DNA from: an uncultured Actinomycetes bacterium
Lineage (GTDB): Bacteria; Actinomycetota; Thermoleophilia; RBG-16-64-13
Assembly: GCA_903873715.1 (NCBI GenBank)
Contig: CAIQPS010000018.1
Span: 1 to 55,212, forward strand
Reading direction: 5' to 3'
Length of the DNA: 55,212 nucleotides
Below, piece after piece: positions 8,957-18,067 of this stretch. The notes under the pieces are model-generated. The model was not told where the DNA came from. It did not search any database and saw nothing but the letters and a program-made list of their open reading frames with translations. Both the position numbers and the translations under genes were made by a program. How positions within the stretch are numbered: position 1 is the stretch's first letter; each line of letters opens with the position of its first letter.

Positions 8957-10969
8957 ATGGGCGAGTCCCCGGTGGGGGACCGGGCAAGGGGGAGAATGCC
9001 GGCAGACCGGTCTGGGATCGAGGATAGCGCGGCTTCCGGCACGCGCACGGCAGCGCTCTGGGCGCTGCCGGTCCTGTTCCTGACCGCGCTCTGGCTGTGG
9101 CTCGCGTTCGCCTCGGGGGGTCTCGCCACCGGCGACTGGACCTTCCCGGCGGTTGCCTGCGGCGTCATCGGGCTGGGCGTGGCGGTCTACGCTTCCTATC
9201 CTCGGAGACCGCGGCAACTGTCTCTCGTGGTGCTCACCGTGCTGGCGGGCTACACGGTCTGGGTGCTGCTGTCTGCGTCCTGGTCCGGATCGGCGGATGC
9301 CAGCATCGAGGCCGCCGGAAGGACCTTCTTATACCTGCTGATCTTCACCCTCGCCTTGGCCTTCTTCACCTCCAAGGAGGCCCGCGCGGCTTTCAGGTAC
9401 CTCGTCATCGCGGCCGCCCTGGCCCTGCTCGCGGTGTGCATCGCCCGGCTGTGGACCACCGGATCGCCGGTGGCACTCTTCTCCGAAGGGCAGTTCGTGT
9501 TCCCCACGGGCCGGGCCGACAGCGCCGCGGCCATCTTCCTGATCCCGCTCTGGCCGCTCCTCTGGCTCGCTTCCGGCCCCGAGGAGCGGGCGCCGGTGCG
9601 CGGGGTGGCCATCGGGACTGCCACCGGCCTGGTGGGGCTGGCCCTCATGACCCAGTCGCGAAGCGCCGTGTGGAGCCTGGCGATAGCGCTGGTGCTGCTG
9701 TTCGCGCTCTCTCCGGGGCGTGTCCGCCTGCTGTTCTACATCGTCATCCCCGGGCTCCTCATGGTCTACGCGTTCCCGATCATCGACAGCTACCGCCAGC
9801 AGTGGCCGGCCATGGCGAGCGGGGGCACCGCAGCTCGGACGCTGACGGTGGCGGTACTGGCATCGGGGTTCATAGGGATGATCGTGGCGCTGCTCGAGAA
9901 GTGGATACGGGTGACCGGCCGCATGAAGGCGATCTTCGGGATAGTGGTGCTGGCCGGCTGCGCGGCGGGCCTGGTGTACGGCGCAATGACTCTCACGCGG
10001 GACACGGGTGGGCCGATAGCGTGGGTCCAGGACCAATGGGAGCAGTTGGCCGGCGAGCCGGCCGTGGACGGCGCCACGGCCGGGATCCCAGCCGGCGGAG
10101 AGGCGCAGACAGAGAACGGCGCGACACCGGCCACCCGGGCGGCCGCCTGGAACGCCAGCCTGAGTATGGTGCGCACGGGATCGCTCGTGGGGACCGGCGC
10201 GGACTCATCCTCCCCGAGTACGGTCGCAGCCCCGGCCGGCGCCACCGGCCGGCCGCTCGCCGGTTCGCTCGTGCTGCGAGTGCTCTCGGAGACGGGCATC
10301 GTCGGAGGCGCGCTGCTGTTCGCTGCCATGGCCTTCGCCGTCGGCGGGATCATGTGGCCGCGCACCGCGGCGGGCTGGCGAGCCACCAAGAGCGCTCTCG
10401 GGGTCAGGAAGGACCGGCGCCGCAGACACGCGTCCGCCGCCCAGGAGACCGTCGCGCCCGAGCGCCCCGTCGACCGTTACACCGCGACCCGCTGGGGCCG
10501 CAGACCGGTGGCTTACGGCTGGGAGATGGCACTGCTAGCCGGCATCGTCTACTGGTTCGCTCAGGCCAACCTGGACCCGCTCTGGCAGATGACCGGCGCG
10601 ACCGCACCGGCGCTGCTCATGCTGGCGGCCGCCCTTGCCGCCACCGACGCCCGGGCCCGCACGATGTGGCCGCGCCTGGGAAGGCGGTTGCGCCGCAGGC
10701 CCGCAGCCGCGACGCAGCCCACAGCTGTGGAGAAGGCCCCACCCACCACGGGGCCCACCGACGACACGTGGGAACTCGTGGCTCCGGCGGTACTCCGCCG
10801 GTACATCGCCCACCCGTCGCGGTCCCGTCGGCTCCGGGCTCTCCTGCCGAAGCACCGCCGCCTCCAGCCGCCCGGGCGCCTTTCGGCGATCTTCCGCTAC
10901 TGCCTGATGGTCCTGTCCGTCGCCGTGGTCGCCCTCGCCGTGGCGGCCTACGTCCTCGTTTCCGGGTAG
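8957..10969 (+). CDS. Second O-antigen ligase-like polytopic membrane protein
   Basis: 670 aa with many membrane helices. It resembles the preceding gene in plan: TQSRSAVWSLAIALVLLFAL matches the GSRAAL-type helix, and SETGIVGGALLFAAM resembles the SxxGxxG end of the ligase loop. The protein is much longer, with a Gly/Ala-rich extracytoplasmic segment (about 350-420) and basic cytoplasmic regions around residues 470-500 and 555-640. The exact reaction is unknown; glycan ligase or polymerase is an inference. Its 3' end overlaps the convergent malQ gene by 22 bp, leaving no room for a terminator. Confidence 0.65.
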   Translation: MGESPVGDRARGRMPADRSGIEDSAASGTRTAALWALPVLFLTALWLWLAFASGGLATGDWTFPAVACGVIGLGVAVYASYPRRPRQLSLVVLTVLAGYTVWVLLSASWSGSADASIEAAGRTFLYLLIFTLALAFFTSKEARAAFRYLVIAAALALLAVCIARLWTTGSPVALFSEGQFVFPTGRADSAAAIFLIPLWPLLWLASGPEERAPVRGVAIGTATGLVGLALMTQSRSAVWSLAIALVLLFALSPGRVRLLFYIVIPGLLMVYAFPIIDSYRQQWPAMASGGTAARTLTVAVLASGFIGMIVALLEKWIRVTGRMKAIFGIVVLAGCAAGLVYGAMTLTRDTGGPIAWVQDQWEQLAGEPAVDGATAGIPAGGEAQTENGATPATRAAAWNASLSMVRTGSLVGTGADSSSPSTVAAPAGATGRPLAGSLVLRVLSETGIVGGALLFAAMAFAVGGIMWPRTAAGWRATKSALGVRKDRRRRHASAAQETVAPERPVDRYTATRWGRRPVAYGWEMALLAGIVYWFAQANLDPLWQMTGATAPALLMLAAALAATDARARTMWPRLGRRLRRRPAAATQPTAVEKAPPTTGPTDDTWELVAPAVLRRYIAHPSRSRRLRALLPKHRRLQPPGRLSAIFRYCLMVLSVAVVALAVAAYVLVSG

Positions 10970-13056
10970 CGCGGCAGATCCTCCACCGGCACTGCGATCT
11001 TGCGGCGCCAGTTGGGCATCTCCGCGCCGGTGCCCGGGACGTTCTGAGGGCGCCGCTCCAACAACAGGTCCTCGAGGTTCACCATGACCACCCGGGCCGC
11101 GCTCCTCGCCATGGCGGCCAGACAGCCGGTCAGCACCGCCGGGGCGGCAGAACCGGGATCGTCCGCGGTGGCGCCGAAGGCGGCGGCCAGGCGGCGGACA
11201 AGGCGGCGGCGCGCCGCGGAATCGCTGCGCGCCCGGTCCCTGTCGAGTTGGCCGGTCTCCACACGTATCTCGATGTCGTCACCGTGGAGGAAGCCGGCCA
11301 GCGGCACCATGTCGTGCGTCTCCAGAGTCACGACCGACCCCTCTGGGATCTCCGGCATCAGAGCGGGGCCCCGCCGCTTGAGCCCGCCCAGGACGACCGC
11401 GGTGCGCGCCACCCCGTGGCGGCGCATGTCCGCCCTTACACCCGGAGGTACCGTCCCCAGATCCTCGCCCACCACCGCCGTCCCGGTCCGCTGCGACTCG
11501 CAGCACAGCAGCGCGTAGAGCTCCTCGGCGGGATAGGTGACGTAGACGCCGTCCTTCGGGTCCGCGCCCTCCGGTATCCAGAAGAGCCGATGGAACGACA
11601 TCATGTGGTCGATCCTGACCACGGCCGCGTGACGCATCAGGGTGCGCAGGCAGGCCGAGAGGTACCGGTATCCCCCGGCCCGGTCGGCGAACGGTTGGAG
11701 GGGAGGGGTGCACCAGTCCTGCCCGGCCGCGAAGAAGGGGTCCGGTGGAGCGCCGGTCGACATCCCGGACGCGAACAGCTCCGGCCAGGTCCGAGCGTCG
11801 AACCCCAGTGGATGGACGCCCAAGGGTAGGTCGAAGAGCAGCCCCGGCCGCCCGCCGTCGCACAACCCGGCCAGTTGCCGGTCCATCTGCCATTGGCAGT
11901 AGAGGTGGTAGCGGACGGCCTCGTCCGGCGTCAGGGCCGGCCCACCGGAGAGGTCCTCGGCGCCGCGGGCGGCCGCCCGGAAGGCGGCGTACTGCCGCGC
12001 GTGCGGATAGACCGCGAGGAACTCCTCGAAGTCCCGCCGCCGGTCAGCGTCCGCACTCTCGAAGAAACAGCGGGAGAGTCCGGCCAGCACCGGCTGCTTG
12101 AGCGCCATCACGCCGGCGTGATCGACGAGATCGAGCGCCCGGAGGGCCTCCTGGCGGCGAAGCCAGCCTTCAGCCTGCCACTCCGGATGCAGCGGCGCGC
12201 AACGGCTCCACTCCGCCGTCTGCTCGGGCGCCAGGAAGGACTCGTTCCAGAAGAGCCGGGACACCGGGCGGTAGGGCGAGGGGTCGGCGTCGTCGGCGAA
12301 GGACGACGCGAGCAAAGGCAGAGTGGCCACAAGCGAGCCTCCGGCCTCATCCGTCCAGCGCGCGAGTGCGGCCAGGTCGGCCAAGTCGCCGGCCCCCCGA
12401 TCACGCCGGCTCCTCAGTGCATACACGGGCGCGAAGACGCCCCACGGCTTGTCTCCCAGGGCGGCCAAGGCCCCACGAACGACGGACTCGGGCTCTGCCC
12501 CTGGCAGCACCGGGACCGTCCGCGATCCCGGAGCGGCCGCGGTCGCGGAGCCGCCCAGCCGGTCGGCGAGCGTGCAGCAACGCCGCGGCGCGGAGATGAC
12601 CCAGGCTTCGCCGGCCCTACCTCCCGCCTCGGCCCTCAGACGGTGCCGCCCCCACGGGATACGCCCGGAAGATCGCTCGAACGCAGGGCCAACCCGTCCG
12701 GCATCGGCCGCGAGCACCGTACCGTCTTCGAGCGTAAAAGTGAGCCGGACAGGCACCCCTTCCCGTCCGCCCGGCAGCCGCAGACCGAGGCGAGGCAACT
12801 CGCCATCCCAGGCGACCACCACAGGCTCGACCAGCCGGCCGGCGGCCTCGGCTTCCCGCTCCCTCAAAGCGCCTTGAAGCCCTCCCATTCCGTCCACGTC
12901 CGCGCCGAGCGCGCGCAGCGCCGCGAGCAGGCTCTCCCGGGACGGTTCCCGGACCCGGCCGAGGGCATCCCGGTAGCCGAGCTGCACCCCATACGACCCG
13001 GCAAGCCGGGCCAACACCCCACCCGGGGTCCGGTCCGCTGTGTTCTCGGTTACCAT
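10948..13056 (-). CDS. malQ: 4-alpha-glucanotransferase
   Basis: 702 aa from ATG 13056 (an upstream in-frame start at 13107 would run into the glgP gene and the shared promoter). It is a GH77 amylomaltase of the long form with an N-terminal extra domain (about residues 1-180). GH77 motifs: DPSPYRPVSRLFWNESFL, LLFDLPLGVHPLGFD, the nucleophile Asp in VVRIDHM, the acid/base Glu in VVGEDLG, and ETHDMVPLAGF where the stabilising Asp lies. Near the C-terminus NVPGT precedes EMPNWRRK. It transfers alpha-1,4-glucan segments and works with GlgP encoded divergently, so the pair handles glycogen or maltodextrin. Confidence 0.92.
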   Translation of the reverse strand: MVTENTADRTPGGVLARLAGSYGVQLGYRDALGRVREPSRESLLAALRALGADVDGMGGLQGALREREAEAAGRLVEPVVVAWDGELPRLGLRLPGGREGVPVRLTFTLEDGTVLAADAGRVGPAFERSSGRIPWGRHRLRAEAGGRAGEAWVISAPRRCCTLADRLGGSATAAAPGSRTVPVLPGAEPESVVRGALAALGDKPWGVFAPVYALRSRRDRGAGDLADLAALARWTDEAGGSLVATLPLLASSFADDADPSPYRPVSRLFWNESFLAPEQTAEWSRCAPLHPEWQAEGWLRRQEALRALDLVDHAGVMALKQPVLAGLSRCFFESADADRRRDFEEFLAVYPHARQYAAFRAAARGAEDLSGGPALTPDEAVRYHLYCQWQMDRQLAGLCDGGRPGLLFDLPLGVHPLGFDARTWPELFASGMSTGAPPDPFFAAGQDWCTPPLQPFADRAGGYRYLSACLRTLMRHAAVVRIDHMMSFHRLFWIPEGADPKDGVYVTYPAEELYALLCCESQRTGTAVVGEDLGTVPPGVRADMRRHGVARTAVVLGGLKRRGPALMPEIPEGSVVTLETHDMVPLAGFLHGDDIEIRVETGQLDRDRARSDSAARRRLVRRLAAAFGATADDPGSAAPAVLTGCLAAMARSAARVVMVNLEDLLLERRPQNVPGTGAEMPNWRRKIAVPVEDLPRYPETRT

Positions 13057-13061
13057 GAAGA

Positions 13062-13069
13062 TAAGCTTA
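13062..13069. promoter_or_regulatory. Symmetric TAAGCTTA: shared -10 of the malQ/glgP divergent promoters
   Basis: The 8-bp palindrome TAAGCTTA reads as TAAGCT on both strands. Leftwards it lies 7 nt from the malQ ATG (13056), so malQ would be leaderless. Rightwards it predicts a start near 13075 and a leader of about 23 nt with the ribosome-binding site AAGGAAGGG before the glgP ATG (13098). Neither direction has a good -35. Confidence 0.5.
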
Positions 13070-13097
13070 CCCGACCGCACGTCCAAGGAAGGGTGTG

Positions 13098-15611
13098 ATG
13101 AACCCATCCCCCGCTCCCATACTTCCTTCGGTCCCGGAGCCGCTCCAGGGTCTCGTAGAACTCGCGCTCGATGTCCGCTGGGCCTGGAGCCATTCGGCCG
13201 ACGTCATCTGGGCTCGACTGTCTCCCGAACTGTGGGAGCGCACCCACAGCCCGTGGCACATCCTGCAGACCGTGGGCCGCGACCGGTTGGAGGAGTCCGC
13301 CCAGGATGCGGACTTCGTCGCCCTGGTCGAGCGGCACGTTGCGGACCGCGCCCGTCTTCTGGCCGCACGCTCCTGGTTCGCGCAGACGCACCAGGACCCC
13401 GCCGCCGGCCCCGAGGCCACCCCGCTCCTCGGCGAGATCGCCTACTTCAGCATGGAGTTCGGGCTCACGGAGGCTCTTCCCATCTACAGCGGCGGCCTCG
13501 GGATGCTGGCCGGCGACTACCTCAAGGCGGCCGGCGACCTCGGCGTCCCGGCAGTGGGTATCGGCATCCTCTGGCAGCAGGGGTACTTCCGCCAGGCGCT
13601 CAACGCGAACGGCGAGCAGATCGAGTTCTATCCGTTCAACGACCCCGGCCAACTGCCCATCGCCCCGCTGCGCGACAGCCACGGGGAGTGGGTGGGGGTA
13701 GACCTGAGCTTCCCCCGGCGGACGGTCCACCTGCGGGTCTGGGAGGTGAAGGCCGGGCGGGTGCGGCTCTACCTGCTCGACGCCAACGACCTGCTCAACA
13801 GCGCCGCCGACCGGGGCATCACCAGCGAGCTGTACGGCGGCGGGCCGGAGATGCGGCTGCAACAGGAGATGATCCTCGGAATCGGCGGATGGAAGGTCCT
13901 GCGGGCGCTCGGCATAGAGGCCGAGATCTGCCACCTCAACGAGGGCCACGCGGCATTCGCGGCCGTCGAGAGGGCCCGCTGTCACGCGGTAGACCACGGG
14001 ATCGACTTCGAAGAGGCGCTCATCGCCACCCGCGCGGGCAACATCTTCACCACCCACACCGCGGTGGATGCCGGTTTCGACCGTTTCCCCACCGAGCTGG
14101 TGCGCGAGTATCTCGGGGGCTACGCCCAGGAGTCGGGCATCAGCATCGAGCGGCTCCTCGGACTCGGCGCCGACGGTTCGGCCGGCATGTTCAACATGGC
14201 CTATCTGGCCATCCGCGTCAGCGGAGGAGTCAACGCGGTCAGCAGGCTGCACGGTGAGGTCAGCCGCCGCCTCTTCCAGCCGCTGTTCCCGCGCCGTCCG
14301 CAGGAGGAGGTGCCGGTGGGGCACGTGACCAACGGCGTGCACGTCCCGTCGTGGGACTCACCGGAGTCCGACGAGCTCTGGACCAGACTCTGCGGCAAGG
14401 AGCGCTGGCTCGGGGATCCCCGGGGGCTGGGCGAGCTCATACGCAGCGCCGGCGACGAGGAACTCTGGGCGTTCCGGGATACCTCCAGGCGGAAGCTCAT
14501 CGCGATGGCCCGCGACCACCTGCGCCGCCAGGGACCCATCGCCGGCAGTCTGGAAGCCCTGGGCTCGGACATCAACTGCCTCTGCGACCCGGGCGTCTTC
14601 ACCATAGGCTTCGCGCGCCGCTTCGCCACGTACAAGCGCGTGGACCTGCTCCTGCACGACCCTGCCCGCCTGGAACGAATCCTCTGCGGGCCTCAAAGCA
14701 GGGCCCAACTCATCCTGGCCGGCAAAGCCCACCCGGCCGACGGCACCGGCAAGGCGATGCTCAAGGAGTGGACCGACTTCATCGCGCGCTGCAACGTCCG
14801 GCCGCACGTCATATTCCTCGTCGACTACGACATGGACCTGGCGGAGCATCTCGTCCACGGCATCGACCTGTGGCTCAACACCCCGCGCCGTCCCTGGGAG
14901 GCGAGCGGCACGAGCGGCATGAAGGTGCTCGTGAACGGCGGGCTCAACCTATCGGAACTGGATGGGTGGTGGGCCGAGGCCTACGCGCCCGAAGTGGGCT
15001 GGGCGCTGGGAGACGGGTTGGAGCATGACGACGACCCCGCCGTGGACGCCGCGGAGGCGGAGCGCCTCTACGACCTGCTCGAGAACGAGATCATCCCCGA
15101 GTTCTACGACCGGGATGAGGCGGGGATGCCGCGCCGGTGGATATCCCGGGTGCGCGAGAGCATGGCCAGGCTCACTCCCGAGTTCTCGACCAACCGGATG
15201 CTCGACGACTACCTCACCCGCTACTACCTGCCGGCCGCCGCGGCCTACCGGGCCCGGGCGGAAGGCGACCACGTCCACTCCCTGCGGGCCTGGCTCGACG
15301 CCCTGGACGCTCACTGGGGCGACCTCGCTTTCGCAGGCTATGACGTGCGGACCACCAGTGCCGCCCACGAGTTCGAAGTGAAGGTGAGAGCGGGCCGGGT
15401 GCCGGCCGACGGCTTCCGGGTGGAGGTCTACGCGCAACCGGGTGAGGTCCACCTGCTGGAGCGGGACGGCGGCGACAAACAGGGCGTCTTCGTGTACCGG
15501 GGGTCCATCCCGGCCATCCGGCCCGCCGAGGACTACACGCCCCGGGTGGTGCCGTGGCACAAGGGCGCGAACGTACCGCTGGAGTGCGACCACATCCTCT
15601 GGTACCGGTAG
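13098..15611 (+). CDS. glgP: Alpha-glucan (glycogen/maltodextrin) phosphorylase, short GT35 form with DUF3417
   Basis: 837 aa from ATG 13098; a GTG at 13095 is directly adjacent. The AAGGAAGGG at 13085-13093 supports this start. The N-terminal DUF3417 (about 1-110) and catalytic core match the TIGR02094 alpha-glucan phosphorylase group. Motifs: EIAYFSMEFGLTEALPIYSGGLG near residue 115, HLNEGHAAFA, ARRFATYKR, and EASGTSGMKVLVNGG, which holds the pyridoxal-phosphate lysine. It releases glucose 1-phosphate from glucan non-reducing ends. The divergent partner malQ supplies transferase activity. Confidence 0.92.
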   Translation: MNPSPAPILPSVPEPLQGLVELALDVRWAWSHSADVIWARLSPELWERTHSPWHILQTVGRDRLEESAQDADFVALVERHVADRARLLAARSWFAQTHQDPAAGPEATPLLGEIAYFSMEFGLTEALPIYSGGLGMLAGDYLKAAGDLGVPAVGIGILWQQGYFRQALNANGEQIEFYPFNDPGQLPIAPLRDSHGEWVGVDLSFPRRTVHLRVWEVKAGRVRLYLLDANDLLNSAADRGITSELYGGGPEMRLQQEMILGIGGWKVLRALGIEAEICHLNEGHAAFAAVERARCHAVDHGIDFEEALIATRAGNIFTTHTAVDAGFDRFPTELVREYLGGYAQESGISIERLLGLGADGSAGMFNMAYLAIRVSGGVNAVSRLHGEVSRRLFQPLFPRRPQEEVPVGHVTNGVHVPSWDSPESDELWTRLCGKERWLGDPRGLGELIRSAGDEELWAFRDTSRRKLIAMARDHLRRQGPIAGSLEALGSDINCLCDPGVFTIGFARRFATYKRVDLLLHDPARLERILCGPQSRAQLILAGKAHPADGTGKAMLKEWTDFIARCNVRPHVIFLVDYDMDLAEHLVHGIDLWLNTPRRPWEASGTSGMKVLVNGGLNLSELDGWWAEAYAPEVGWALGDGLEHDDDPAVDAAEAERLYDLLENEIIPEFYDRDEAGMPRRWISRVRESMARLTPEFSTNRMLDDYLTRYYLPAAAAYRARAEGDHVHSLRAWLDALDAHWGDLAFAGYDVRTTSAAHEFEVKVRAGRVPADGFRVEVYAQPGEVHLLERDGGDKQGVFVYRGSIPAIRPAEDYTPRVVPWHKGANVPLECDHILWYR

Positions 15612-15645
15612 CGGTGCGACAGGAGGACGGCGGCTCCCGCTGAAC

Positions 15646-15660
15646 GCCGCTCAGAGCGGC
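15646..15660. terminator. GC-rich hairpin between convergent glgP and the sensor kinase gene
   Basis: GCCGCT and AGCGGC form a perfect 6-bp stem with loop CAG in the 98-bp gap between converging genes. There is no T-tract on either strand, so it is only a weak terminator candidate. Confidence 0.3.
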
Positions 15661-15709
15661 CGGCCCACGGCCGCGATGCCCCGCGCCGGCCGCCCTCGCC
15701 GTGGACCTT

Positions 15710-17095
15710 CTAGACCGCGGCCGGGAGCCTCACCTTGAAACGGGCGCCGGACCGGCCGGAATCCACCTCGACATCCCCGGACGCGGCCCGCGCCAGACGG
15801 CGGGCCAGTGACAGGCCCAACCCGGCCCCACGCACGGCGTTCCGCTCACCGGCGGCCGCGGTGCCCCGCACGCCCGGTTCGAAGATGCGCTCGCGTTCGT
15901 CCTCCGCCACGCCCGGACCGTCGTCCTCGACGAGGAAATAGACCTCTTTGCCGTTCCTGCCGGCCCCGAGAAGCACCTCGGCCTGAGCGAACCGGCAGGC
16001 GTTCTCCACCACCGGCTGCAGGATCTGGACGGCGATGGCCCTCTCCACTCCCACCCGCAGATCGCGGGCCGGAGGCTGCACGCGCACTTCCACGCCGTTC
16101 TCTTCGGCCAGGACCCCTATCGAGCTGATCACGTCTGCGAGCACCTGCCAGACGTCGGCCTTGCCGCGAGCCAGGCTGCCTTCATCCTGGGCGGCGGCCA
16201 ACAGAGCCTCGACGGTGCGCGCCATCTGGTCGGCGCTGTAGAGGACCGAGCCCAAGGCCTCCTGGTAGTACTCGGGATCGCGCGGGCGGCGGAGGGCCAG
16301 TTCGGCCTCGGCTTTGATCTTGGCCACGGGCGTCCGCAACTGGTGCGACACCTCGGCCGAGAAGCGCTGCTCACGGCGCAGGCTGGCCGCCAGCCGGTCG
16401 AGCAGGCCGTCGAGGGTGTGCGCCAACTGCGTGACCTCGTCGTGCGGCTCCCCGAGGTCGAAGCGGCGGTCGAGGTCCGCGGTGCTCCAGTCCTCCGCCT
16501 CGACGGTCATCTGCGATACCGGGCGGAAGGCGGCTCCGAGCGCCCAGCGGCCGGCGAAGCCCACGATGATGAGGAGCAGCGCGGTGAAGGCCGCCGTGGC
16601 GACCAGCGTGACCCTCTGGGTGCGGTAGATGGGGGCCATCGACACCCCGGTGACGATGGTGCCTATCGCGTTGTCGTTGTAGAAGAGACCGGTGGAGAAC
16701 AGACGGACGTCATGTCCGGGAACGTCCACGTACTTTCCCATCGTGCCGACGAGCGACTGCACGGCCGCCGCGATGTCGGGGTCCACAGTGGGACCGCTGA
16801 CCGTCTGGCCCTTCACGGACACCCACACCTGGGTGCCCCCGTCGGTCATGACACCGGTGGACTGCGGCACGCTCACCCCGTCCCCGCTCACGGCCACCAG
16901 CTTCGCCTCGTCCTGGCCCAGCTTCTGCAGCCGGGCGTTGGCATCCCGCGTCAGGGTGGTGGTGAGGACGAGGTTGAAGACCACCGTCATGGTCACCAGC
17001 GCGACGGCGACGGTCGCCAGCACGGCGAGCAGCAGGCGGTCGCGGACTCCCATCCGGGCGAAGGGGCGGCGTATCGTGCGCAGCACCGTTCCCAT
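15710..17095 (-). CDS. Sensor histidine kinase (HAMP, HisKA, HATPase_c)
   Basis: 461 aa. TM1 (about residues 20-45), an extracytoplasmic sensor region (about 45-155), TM2 (about 160-180), HAMP (about 180-235), dimerisation domain with the phospho-acceptor His near residue 250 in EVSHQLRTPVAKI, then a kinase domain with NACRFAQAEV (N box), DDGPGVAEDE (G1) and GAGLGLSLARRLA (G2). It lies 14 bp after the response regulator gene and forms one operon with it. The signal is unknown; the sensor region has no recognisable fold. Confidence 0.93.
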   Translation of the reverse strand: MGTVLRTIRRPFARMGVRDRLLLAVLATVAVALVTMTVVFNLVLTTTLTRDANARLQKLGQDEAKLVAVSGDGVSVPQSTGVMTDGGTQVWVSVKGQTVSGPTVDPDIAAAVQSLVGTMGKYVDVPGHDVRLFSTGLFYNDNAIGTIVTGVSMAPIYRTQRVTLVATAAFTALLLIIVGFAGRWALGAAFRPVSQMTVEAEDWSTADLDRRFDLGEPHDEVTQLAHTLDGLLDRLAASLRREQRFSAEVSHQLRTPVAKIKAEAELALRRPRDPEYYQEALGSVLYSADQMARTVEALLAAAQDEGSLARGKADVWQVLADVISSIGVLAEENGVEVRVQPPARDLRVGVERAIAVQILQPVVENACRFAQAEVLLGAGRNGKEVYFLVEDDGPGVAEDERERIFEPGVRGTAAAGERNAVRGAGLGLSLARRLARAASGDVEVDSGRSGARFKVRLPAAV

Positions 17096-17109
17096 CCGTC
17101 AGGACCGCC

Positions 17110-17778
17110 TCAGCGGAGCGAGTACCCGACCCCGCGGACCGTGGCTATCTCGGGAGCGCCGGGCAGCGTGCCTATCTTCCGGCGCAGCCTGGCGATGTAC
17201 GCGTCGAGGGTATTGTCGTAGACGATCGCGCCGTGCGCCCAGGCCGTCTCGATGAGCACCTTCCGCCTGATGGCCTCGCCCGGCGATGCCGCCAACTTGG
17301 CCAGCAACCGGAACTCGGTGGGCGTGAGGGGCACCGTCACCCCTCCGGCTGACACGGCATGCTTGGCGGGATCGAGCACCAGGCCACCGACCTCCACGCC
17401 GCGCTCGGTGCCGCTGCGGCGGATGAGAGCCTCGAGCCGGGCGAGCAGCTCGGCGAAGGCGAAGGGCTTGGTGAGATAGTCGTCGCCGCCCACGTGGAAA
17501 CCGGAAAGACGATCGGAGAGAGCGTCGCGCGCGGTGAGGAAGAGCACGGGCGAGTTGATGCCCTGAGCCCGCAGCGCCTGGCAGACGTCGCGCCCGTCGG
17601 TGTCCGGCAGACCGATGTCGATGACGAACAGATCCGGCACCGCTTCGGCGACTCTGCGCAGCACTTCGGCACCCGTCGCGTAACCCTGGGCCTGGTAACC
17701 CTCTTCGCGAAGGCCCCGCACAAGCAGGGACCGCATCTGCGGGTCGTCTTCGAGCACGAAGATCTGTGGCTCCATCAT
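17110..17778 (-). CDS. Response regulator, OmpR/PhoB family
   Basis: 222 aa. The receiver has the acidic pocket EDD at residues 10-12, phospho-acceptor Asp54 in VIDIGLP, Thr82 and Lys104 in YLTKP. The C-terminal winged helix includes LTPTEFRLLAKLA and YIARLRRKIG, followed by the family-typical VRGVGYSLR end. ATG codons lie at 17778 and 17775. It is the first gene of the two-component operon. A tandem 11-bp repeat of the kind bound by this family lies about 300 bp upstream at 18068-18089, suggesting autoregulation. Confidence 0.93.
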   Translation of the reverse strand: MMEPQIFVLEDDPQMRSLLVRGLREEGYQAQGYATGAEVLRRVAEAVPDLFVIDIGLPDTDGRDVCQALRAQGINSPVLFLTARDALSDRLSGFHVGGDDYLTKPFAFAELLARLEALIRRSGTERGVEVGGLVLDPAKHAVSAGGVTVPLTPTEFRLLAKLAASPGEAIRRKVLIETAWAHGAIVYDNTLDAYIARLRRKIGTLPGAPEIATVRGVGYSLR

Positions 17779-17787
17779 GGTCTCAGT

Positions 17788-17793
17788 AGTATC
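17788..17793 (-). promoter_or_regulatory. Candidate proximal -10 of the two-component operon
   Basis: GATACT on the minus strand lies 9 nt before the ATG at 17778 (12 nt before the second ATG). It predicts a transcript with almost no leader. No ribosome-binding site is visible before the start codon, which fits. Confidence 0.35.
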
Positions 17794-17886
17794 ACCCGCG
17801 CAGCAGCCAGGGACAAGGCGGTGGGCGAGCAGGCCGTCAGAAAGACGAGGCGGAAAAGCCGGAGGGAGGAGGGCTTAGTGAGGATT

Positions 17887-18038
17887 CACACGGCGGGCGC
17901 GGCGTCCGGATGTCCCGGACGCCGCAAACGCCGTCTCCGCCGTGTGGGCGTGGTGGTGTCTCGCCCCGGTCTGGGTCCGACAGCCACCGGACAGGGTTGG
18001 GGCCACAGCTCAGGAGGGGGGTTGAGCAATGCTGTGTG
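17887..18038 (-). ncRNA. Candidate structured leader or small RNA between the two-component operon and the GGDEF-EAL gene
   Basis: This gene-free stretch contains three consecutive inverted-repeat units. The first is nested: CACACGGCGG (17887-17896) pairs perfectly with CCGCCGTGTG (17937-17946), and inside it GCGGCGTCCG (17899-17908) pairs perfectly with CGGACGCCGC (17916-17925). The second has GCCCC (17963-17967) with GGGGC (17999-18003) and an inner GTCCG/CGGAC. The third has CACAGC near 18004 with GCTGTG near 18031. A TATACT box at 18054-18049 would drive leftward transcription through all of it towards the regulator gene. It matches no riboswitch consensus I know. The strand is inferred from the promoter. 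Confidence 0.4.
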
Positions 18039-18048
18039 ACTCCATGCG

Positions 18049-18056
18049 AGTATATT
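18049..18056. promoter_or_regulatory. Overlapping -10 boxes: TATACT (-) and TATATT (+)
   Basis: AGTATATT gives TATACT on the minus strand (18054-18049) and TATATT on the plus strand (18051-18056). Leftwards the tandem repeat at 18068-18089 occupies the place of a -35, about 13 nt upstream, as in PhoB-type activated promoters. Rightwards the leader to the GGDEF-EAL start would be about 120 nt. Confidence 0.45.
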
Positions 18057-18067
18057 GGCACCCCTTT

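Noticed and set aside
9097-11829. A 910-codon open frame on the plus strand
   Set aside because: It lies over the ligase-like gene and antisense to malQ, both of which have family motifs; the translation is low-complexity and unlike any protein.
17887-18038. A cyclic di-GMP riboswitch in front of the GGDEF-EAL gene
   Set aside because: Neither the conserved GEMM-I core nor the class II elements can be found on either strand; kept only as an unclassified structured element.
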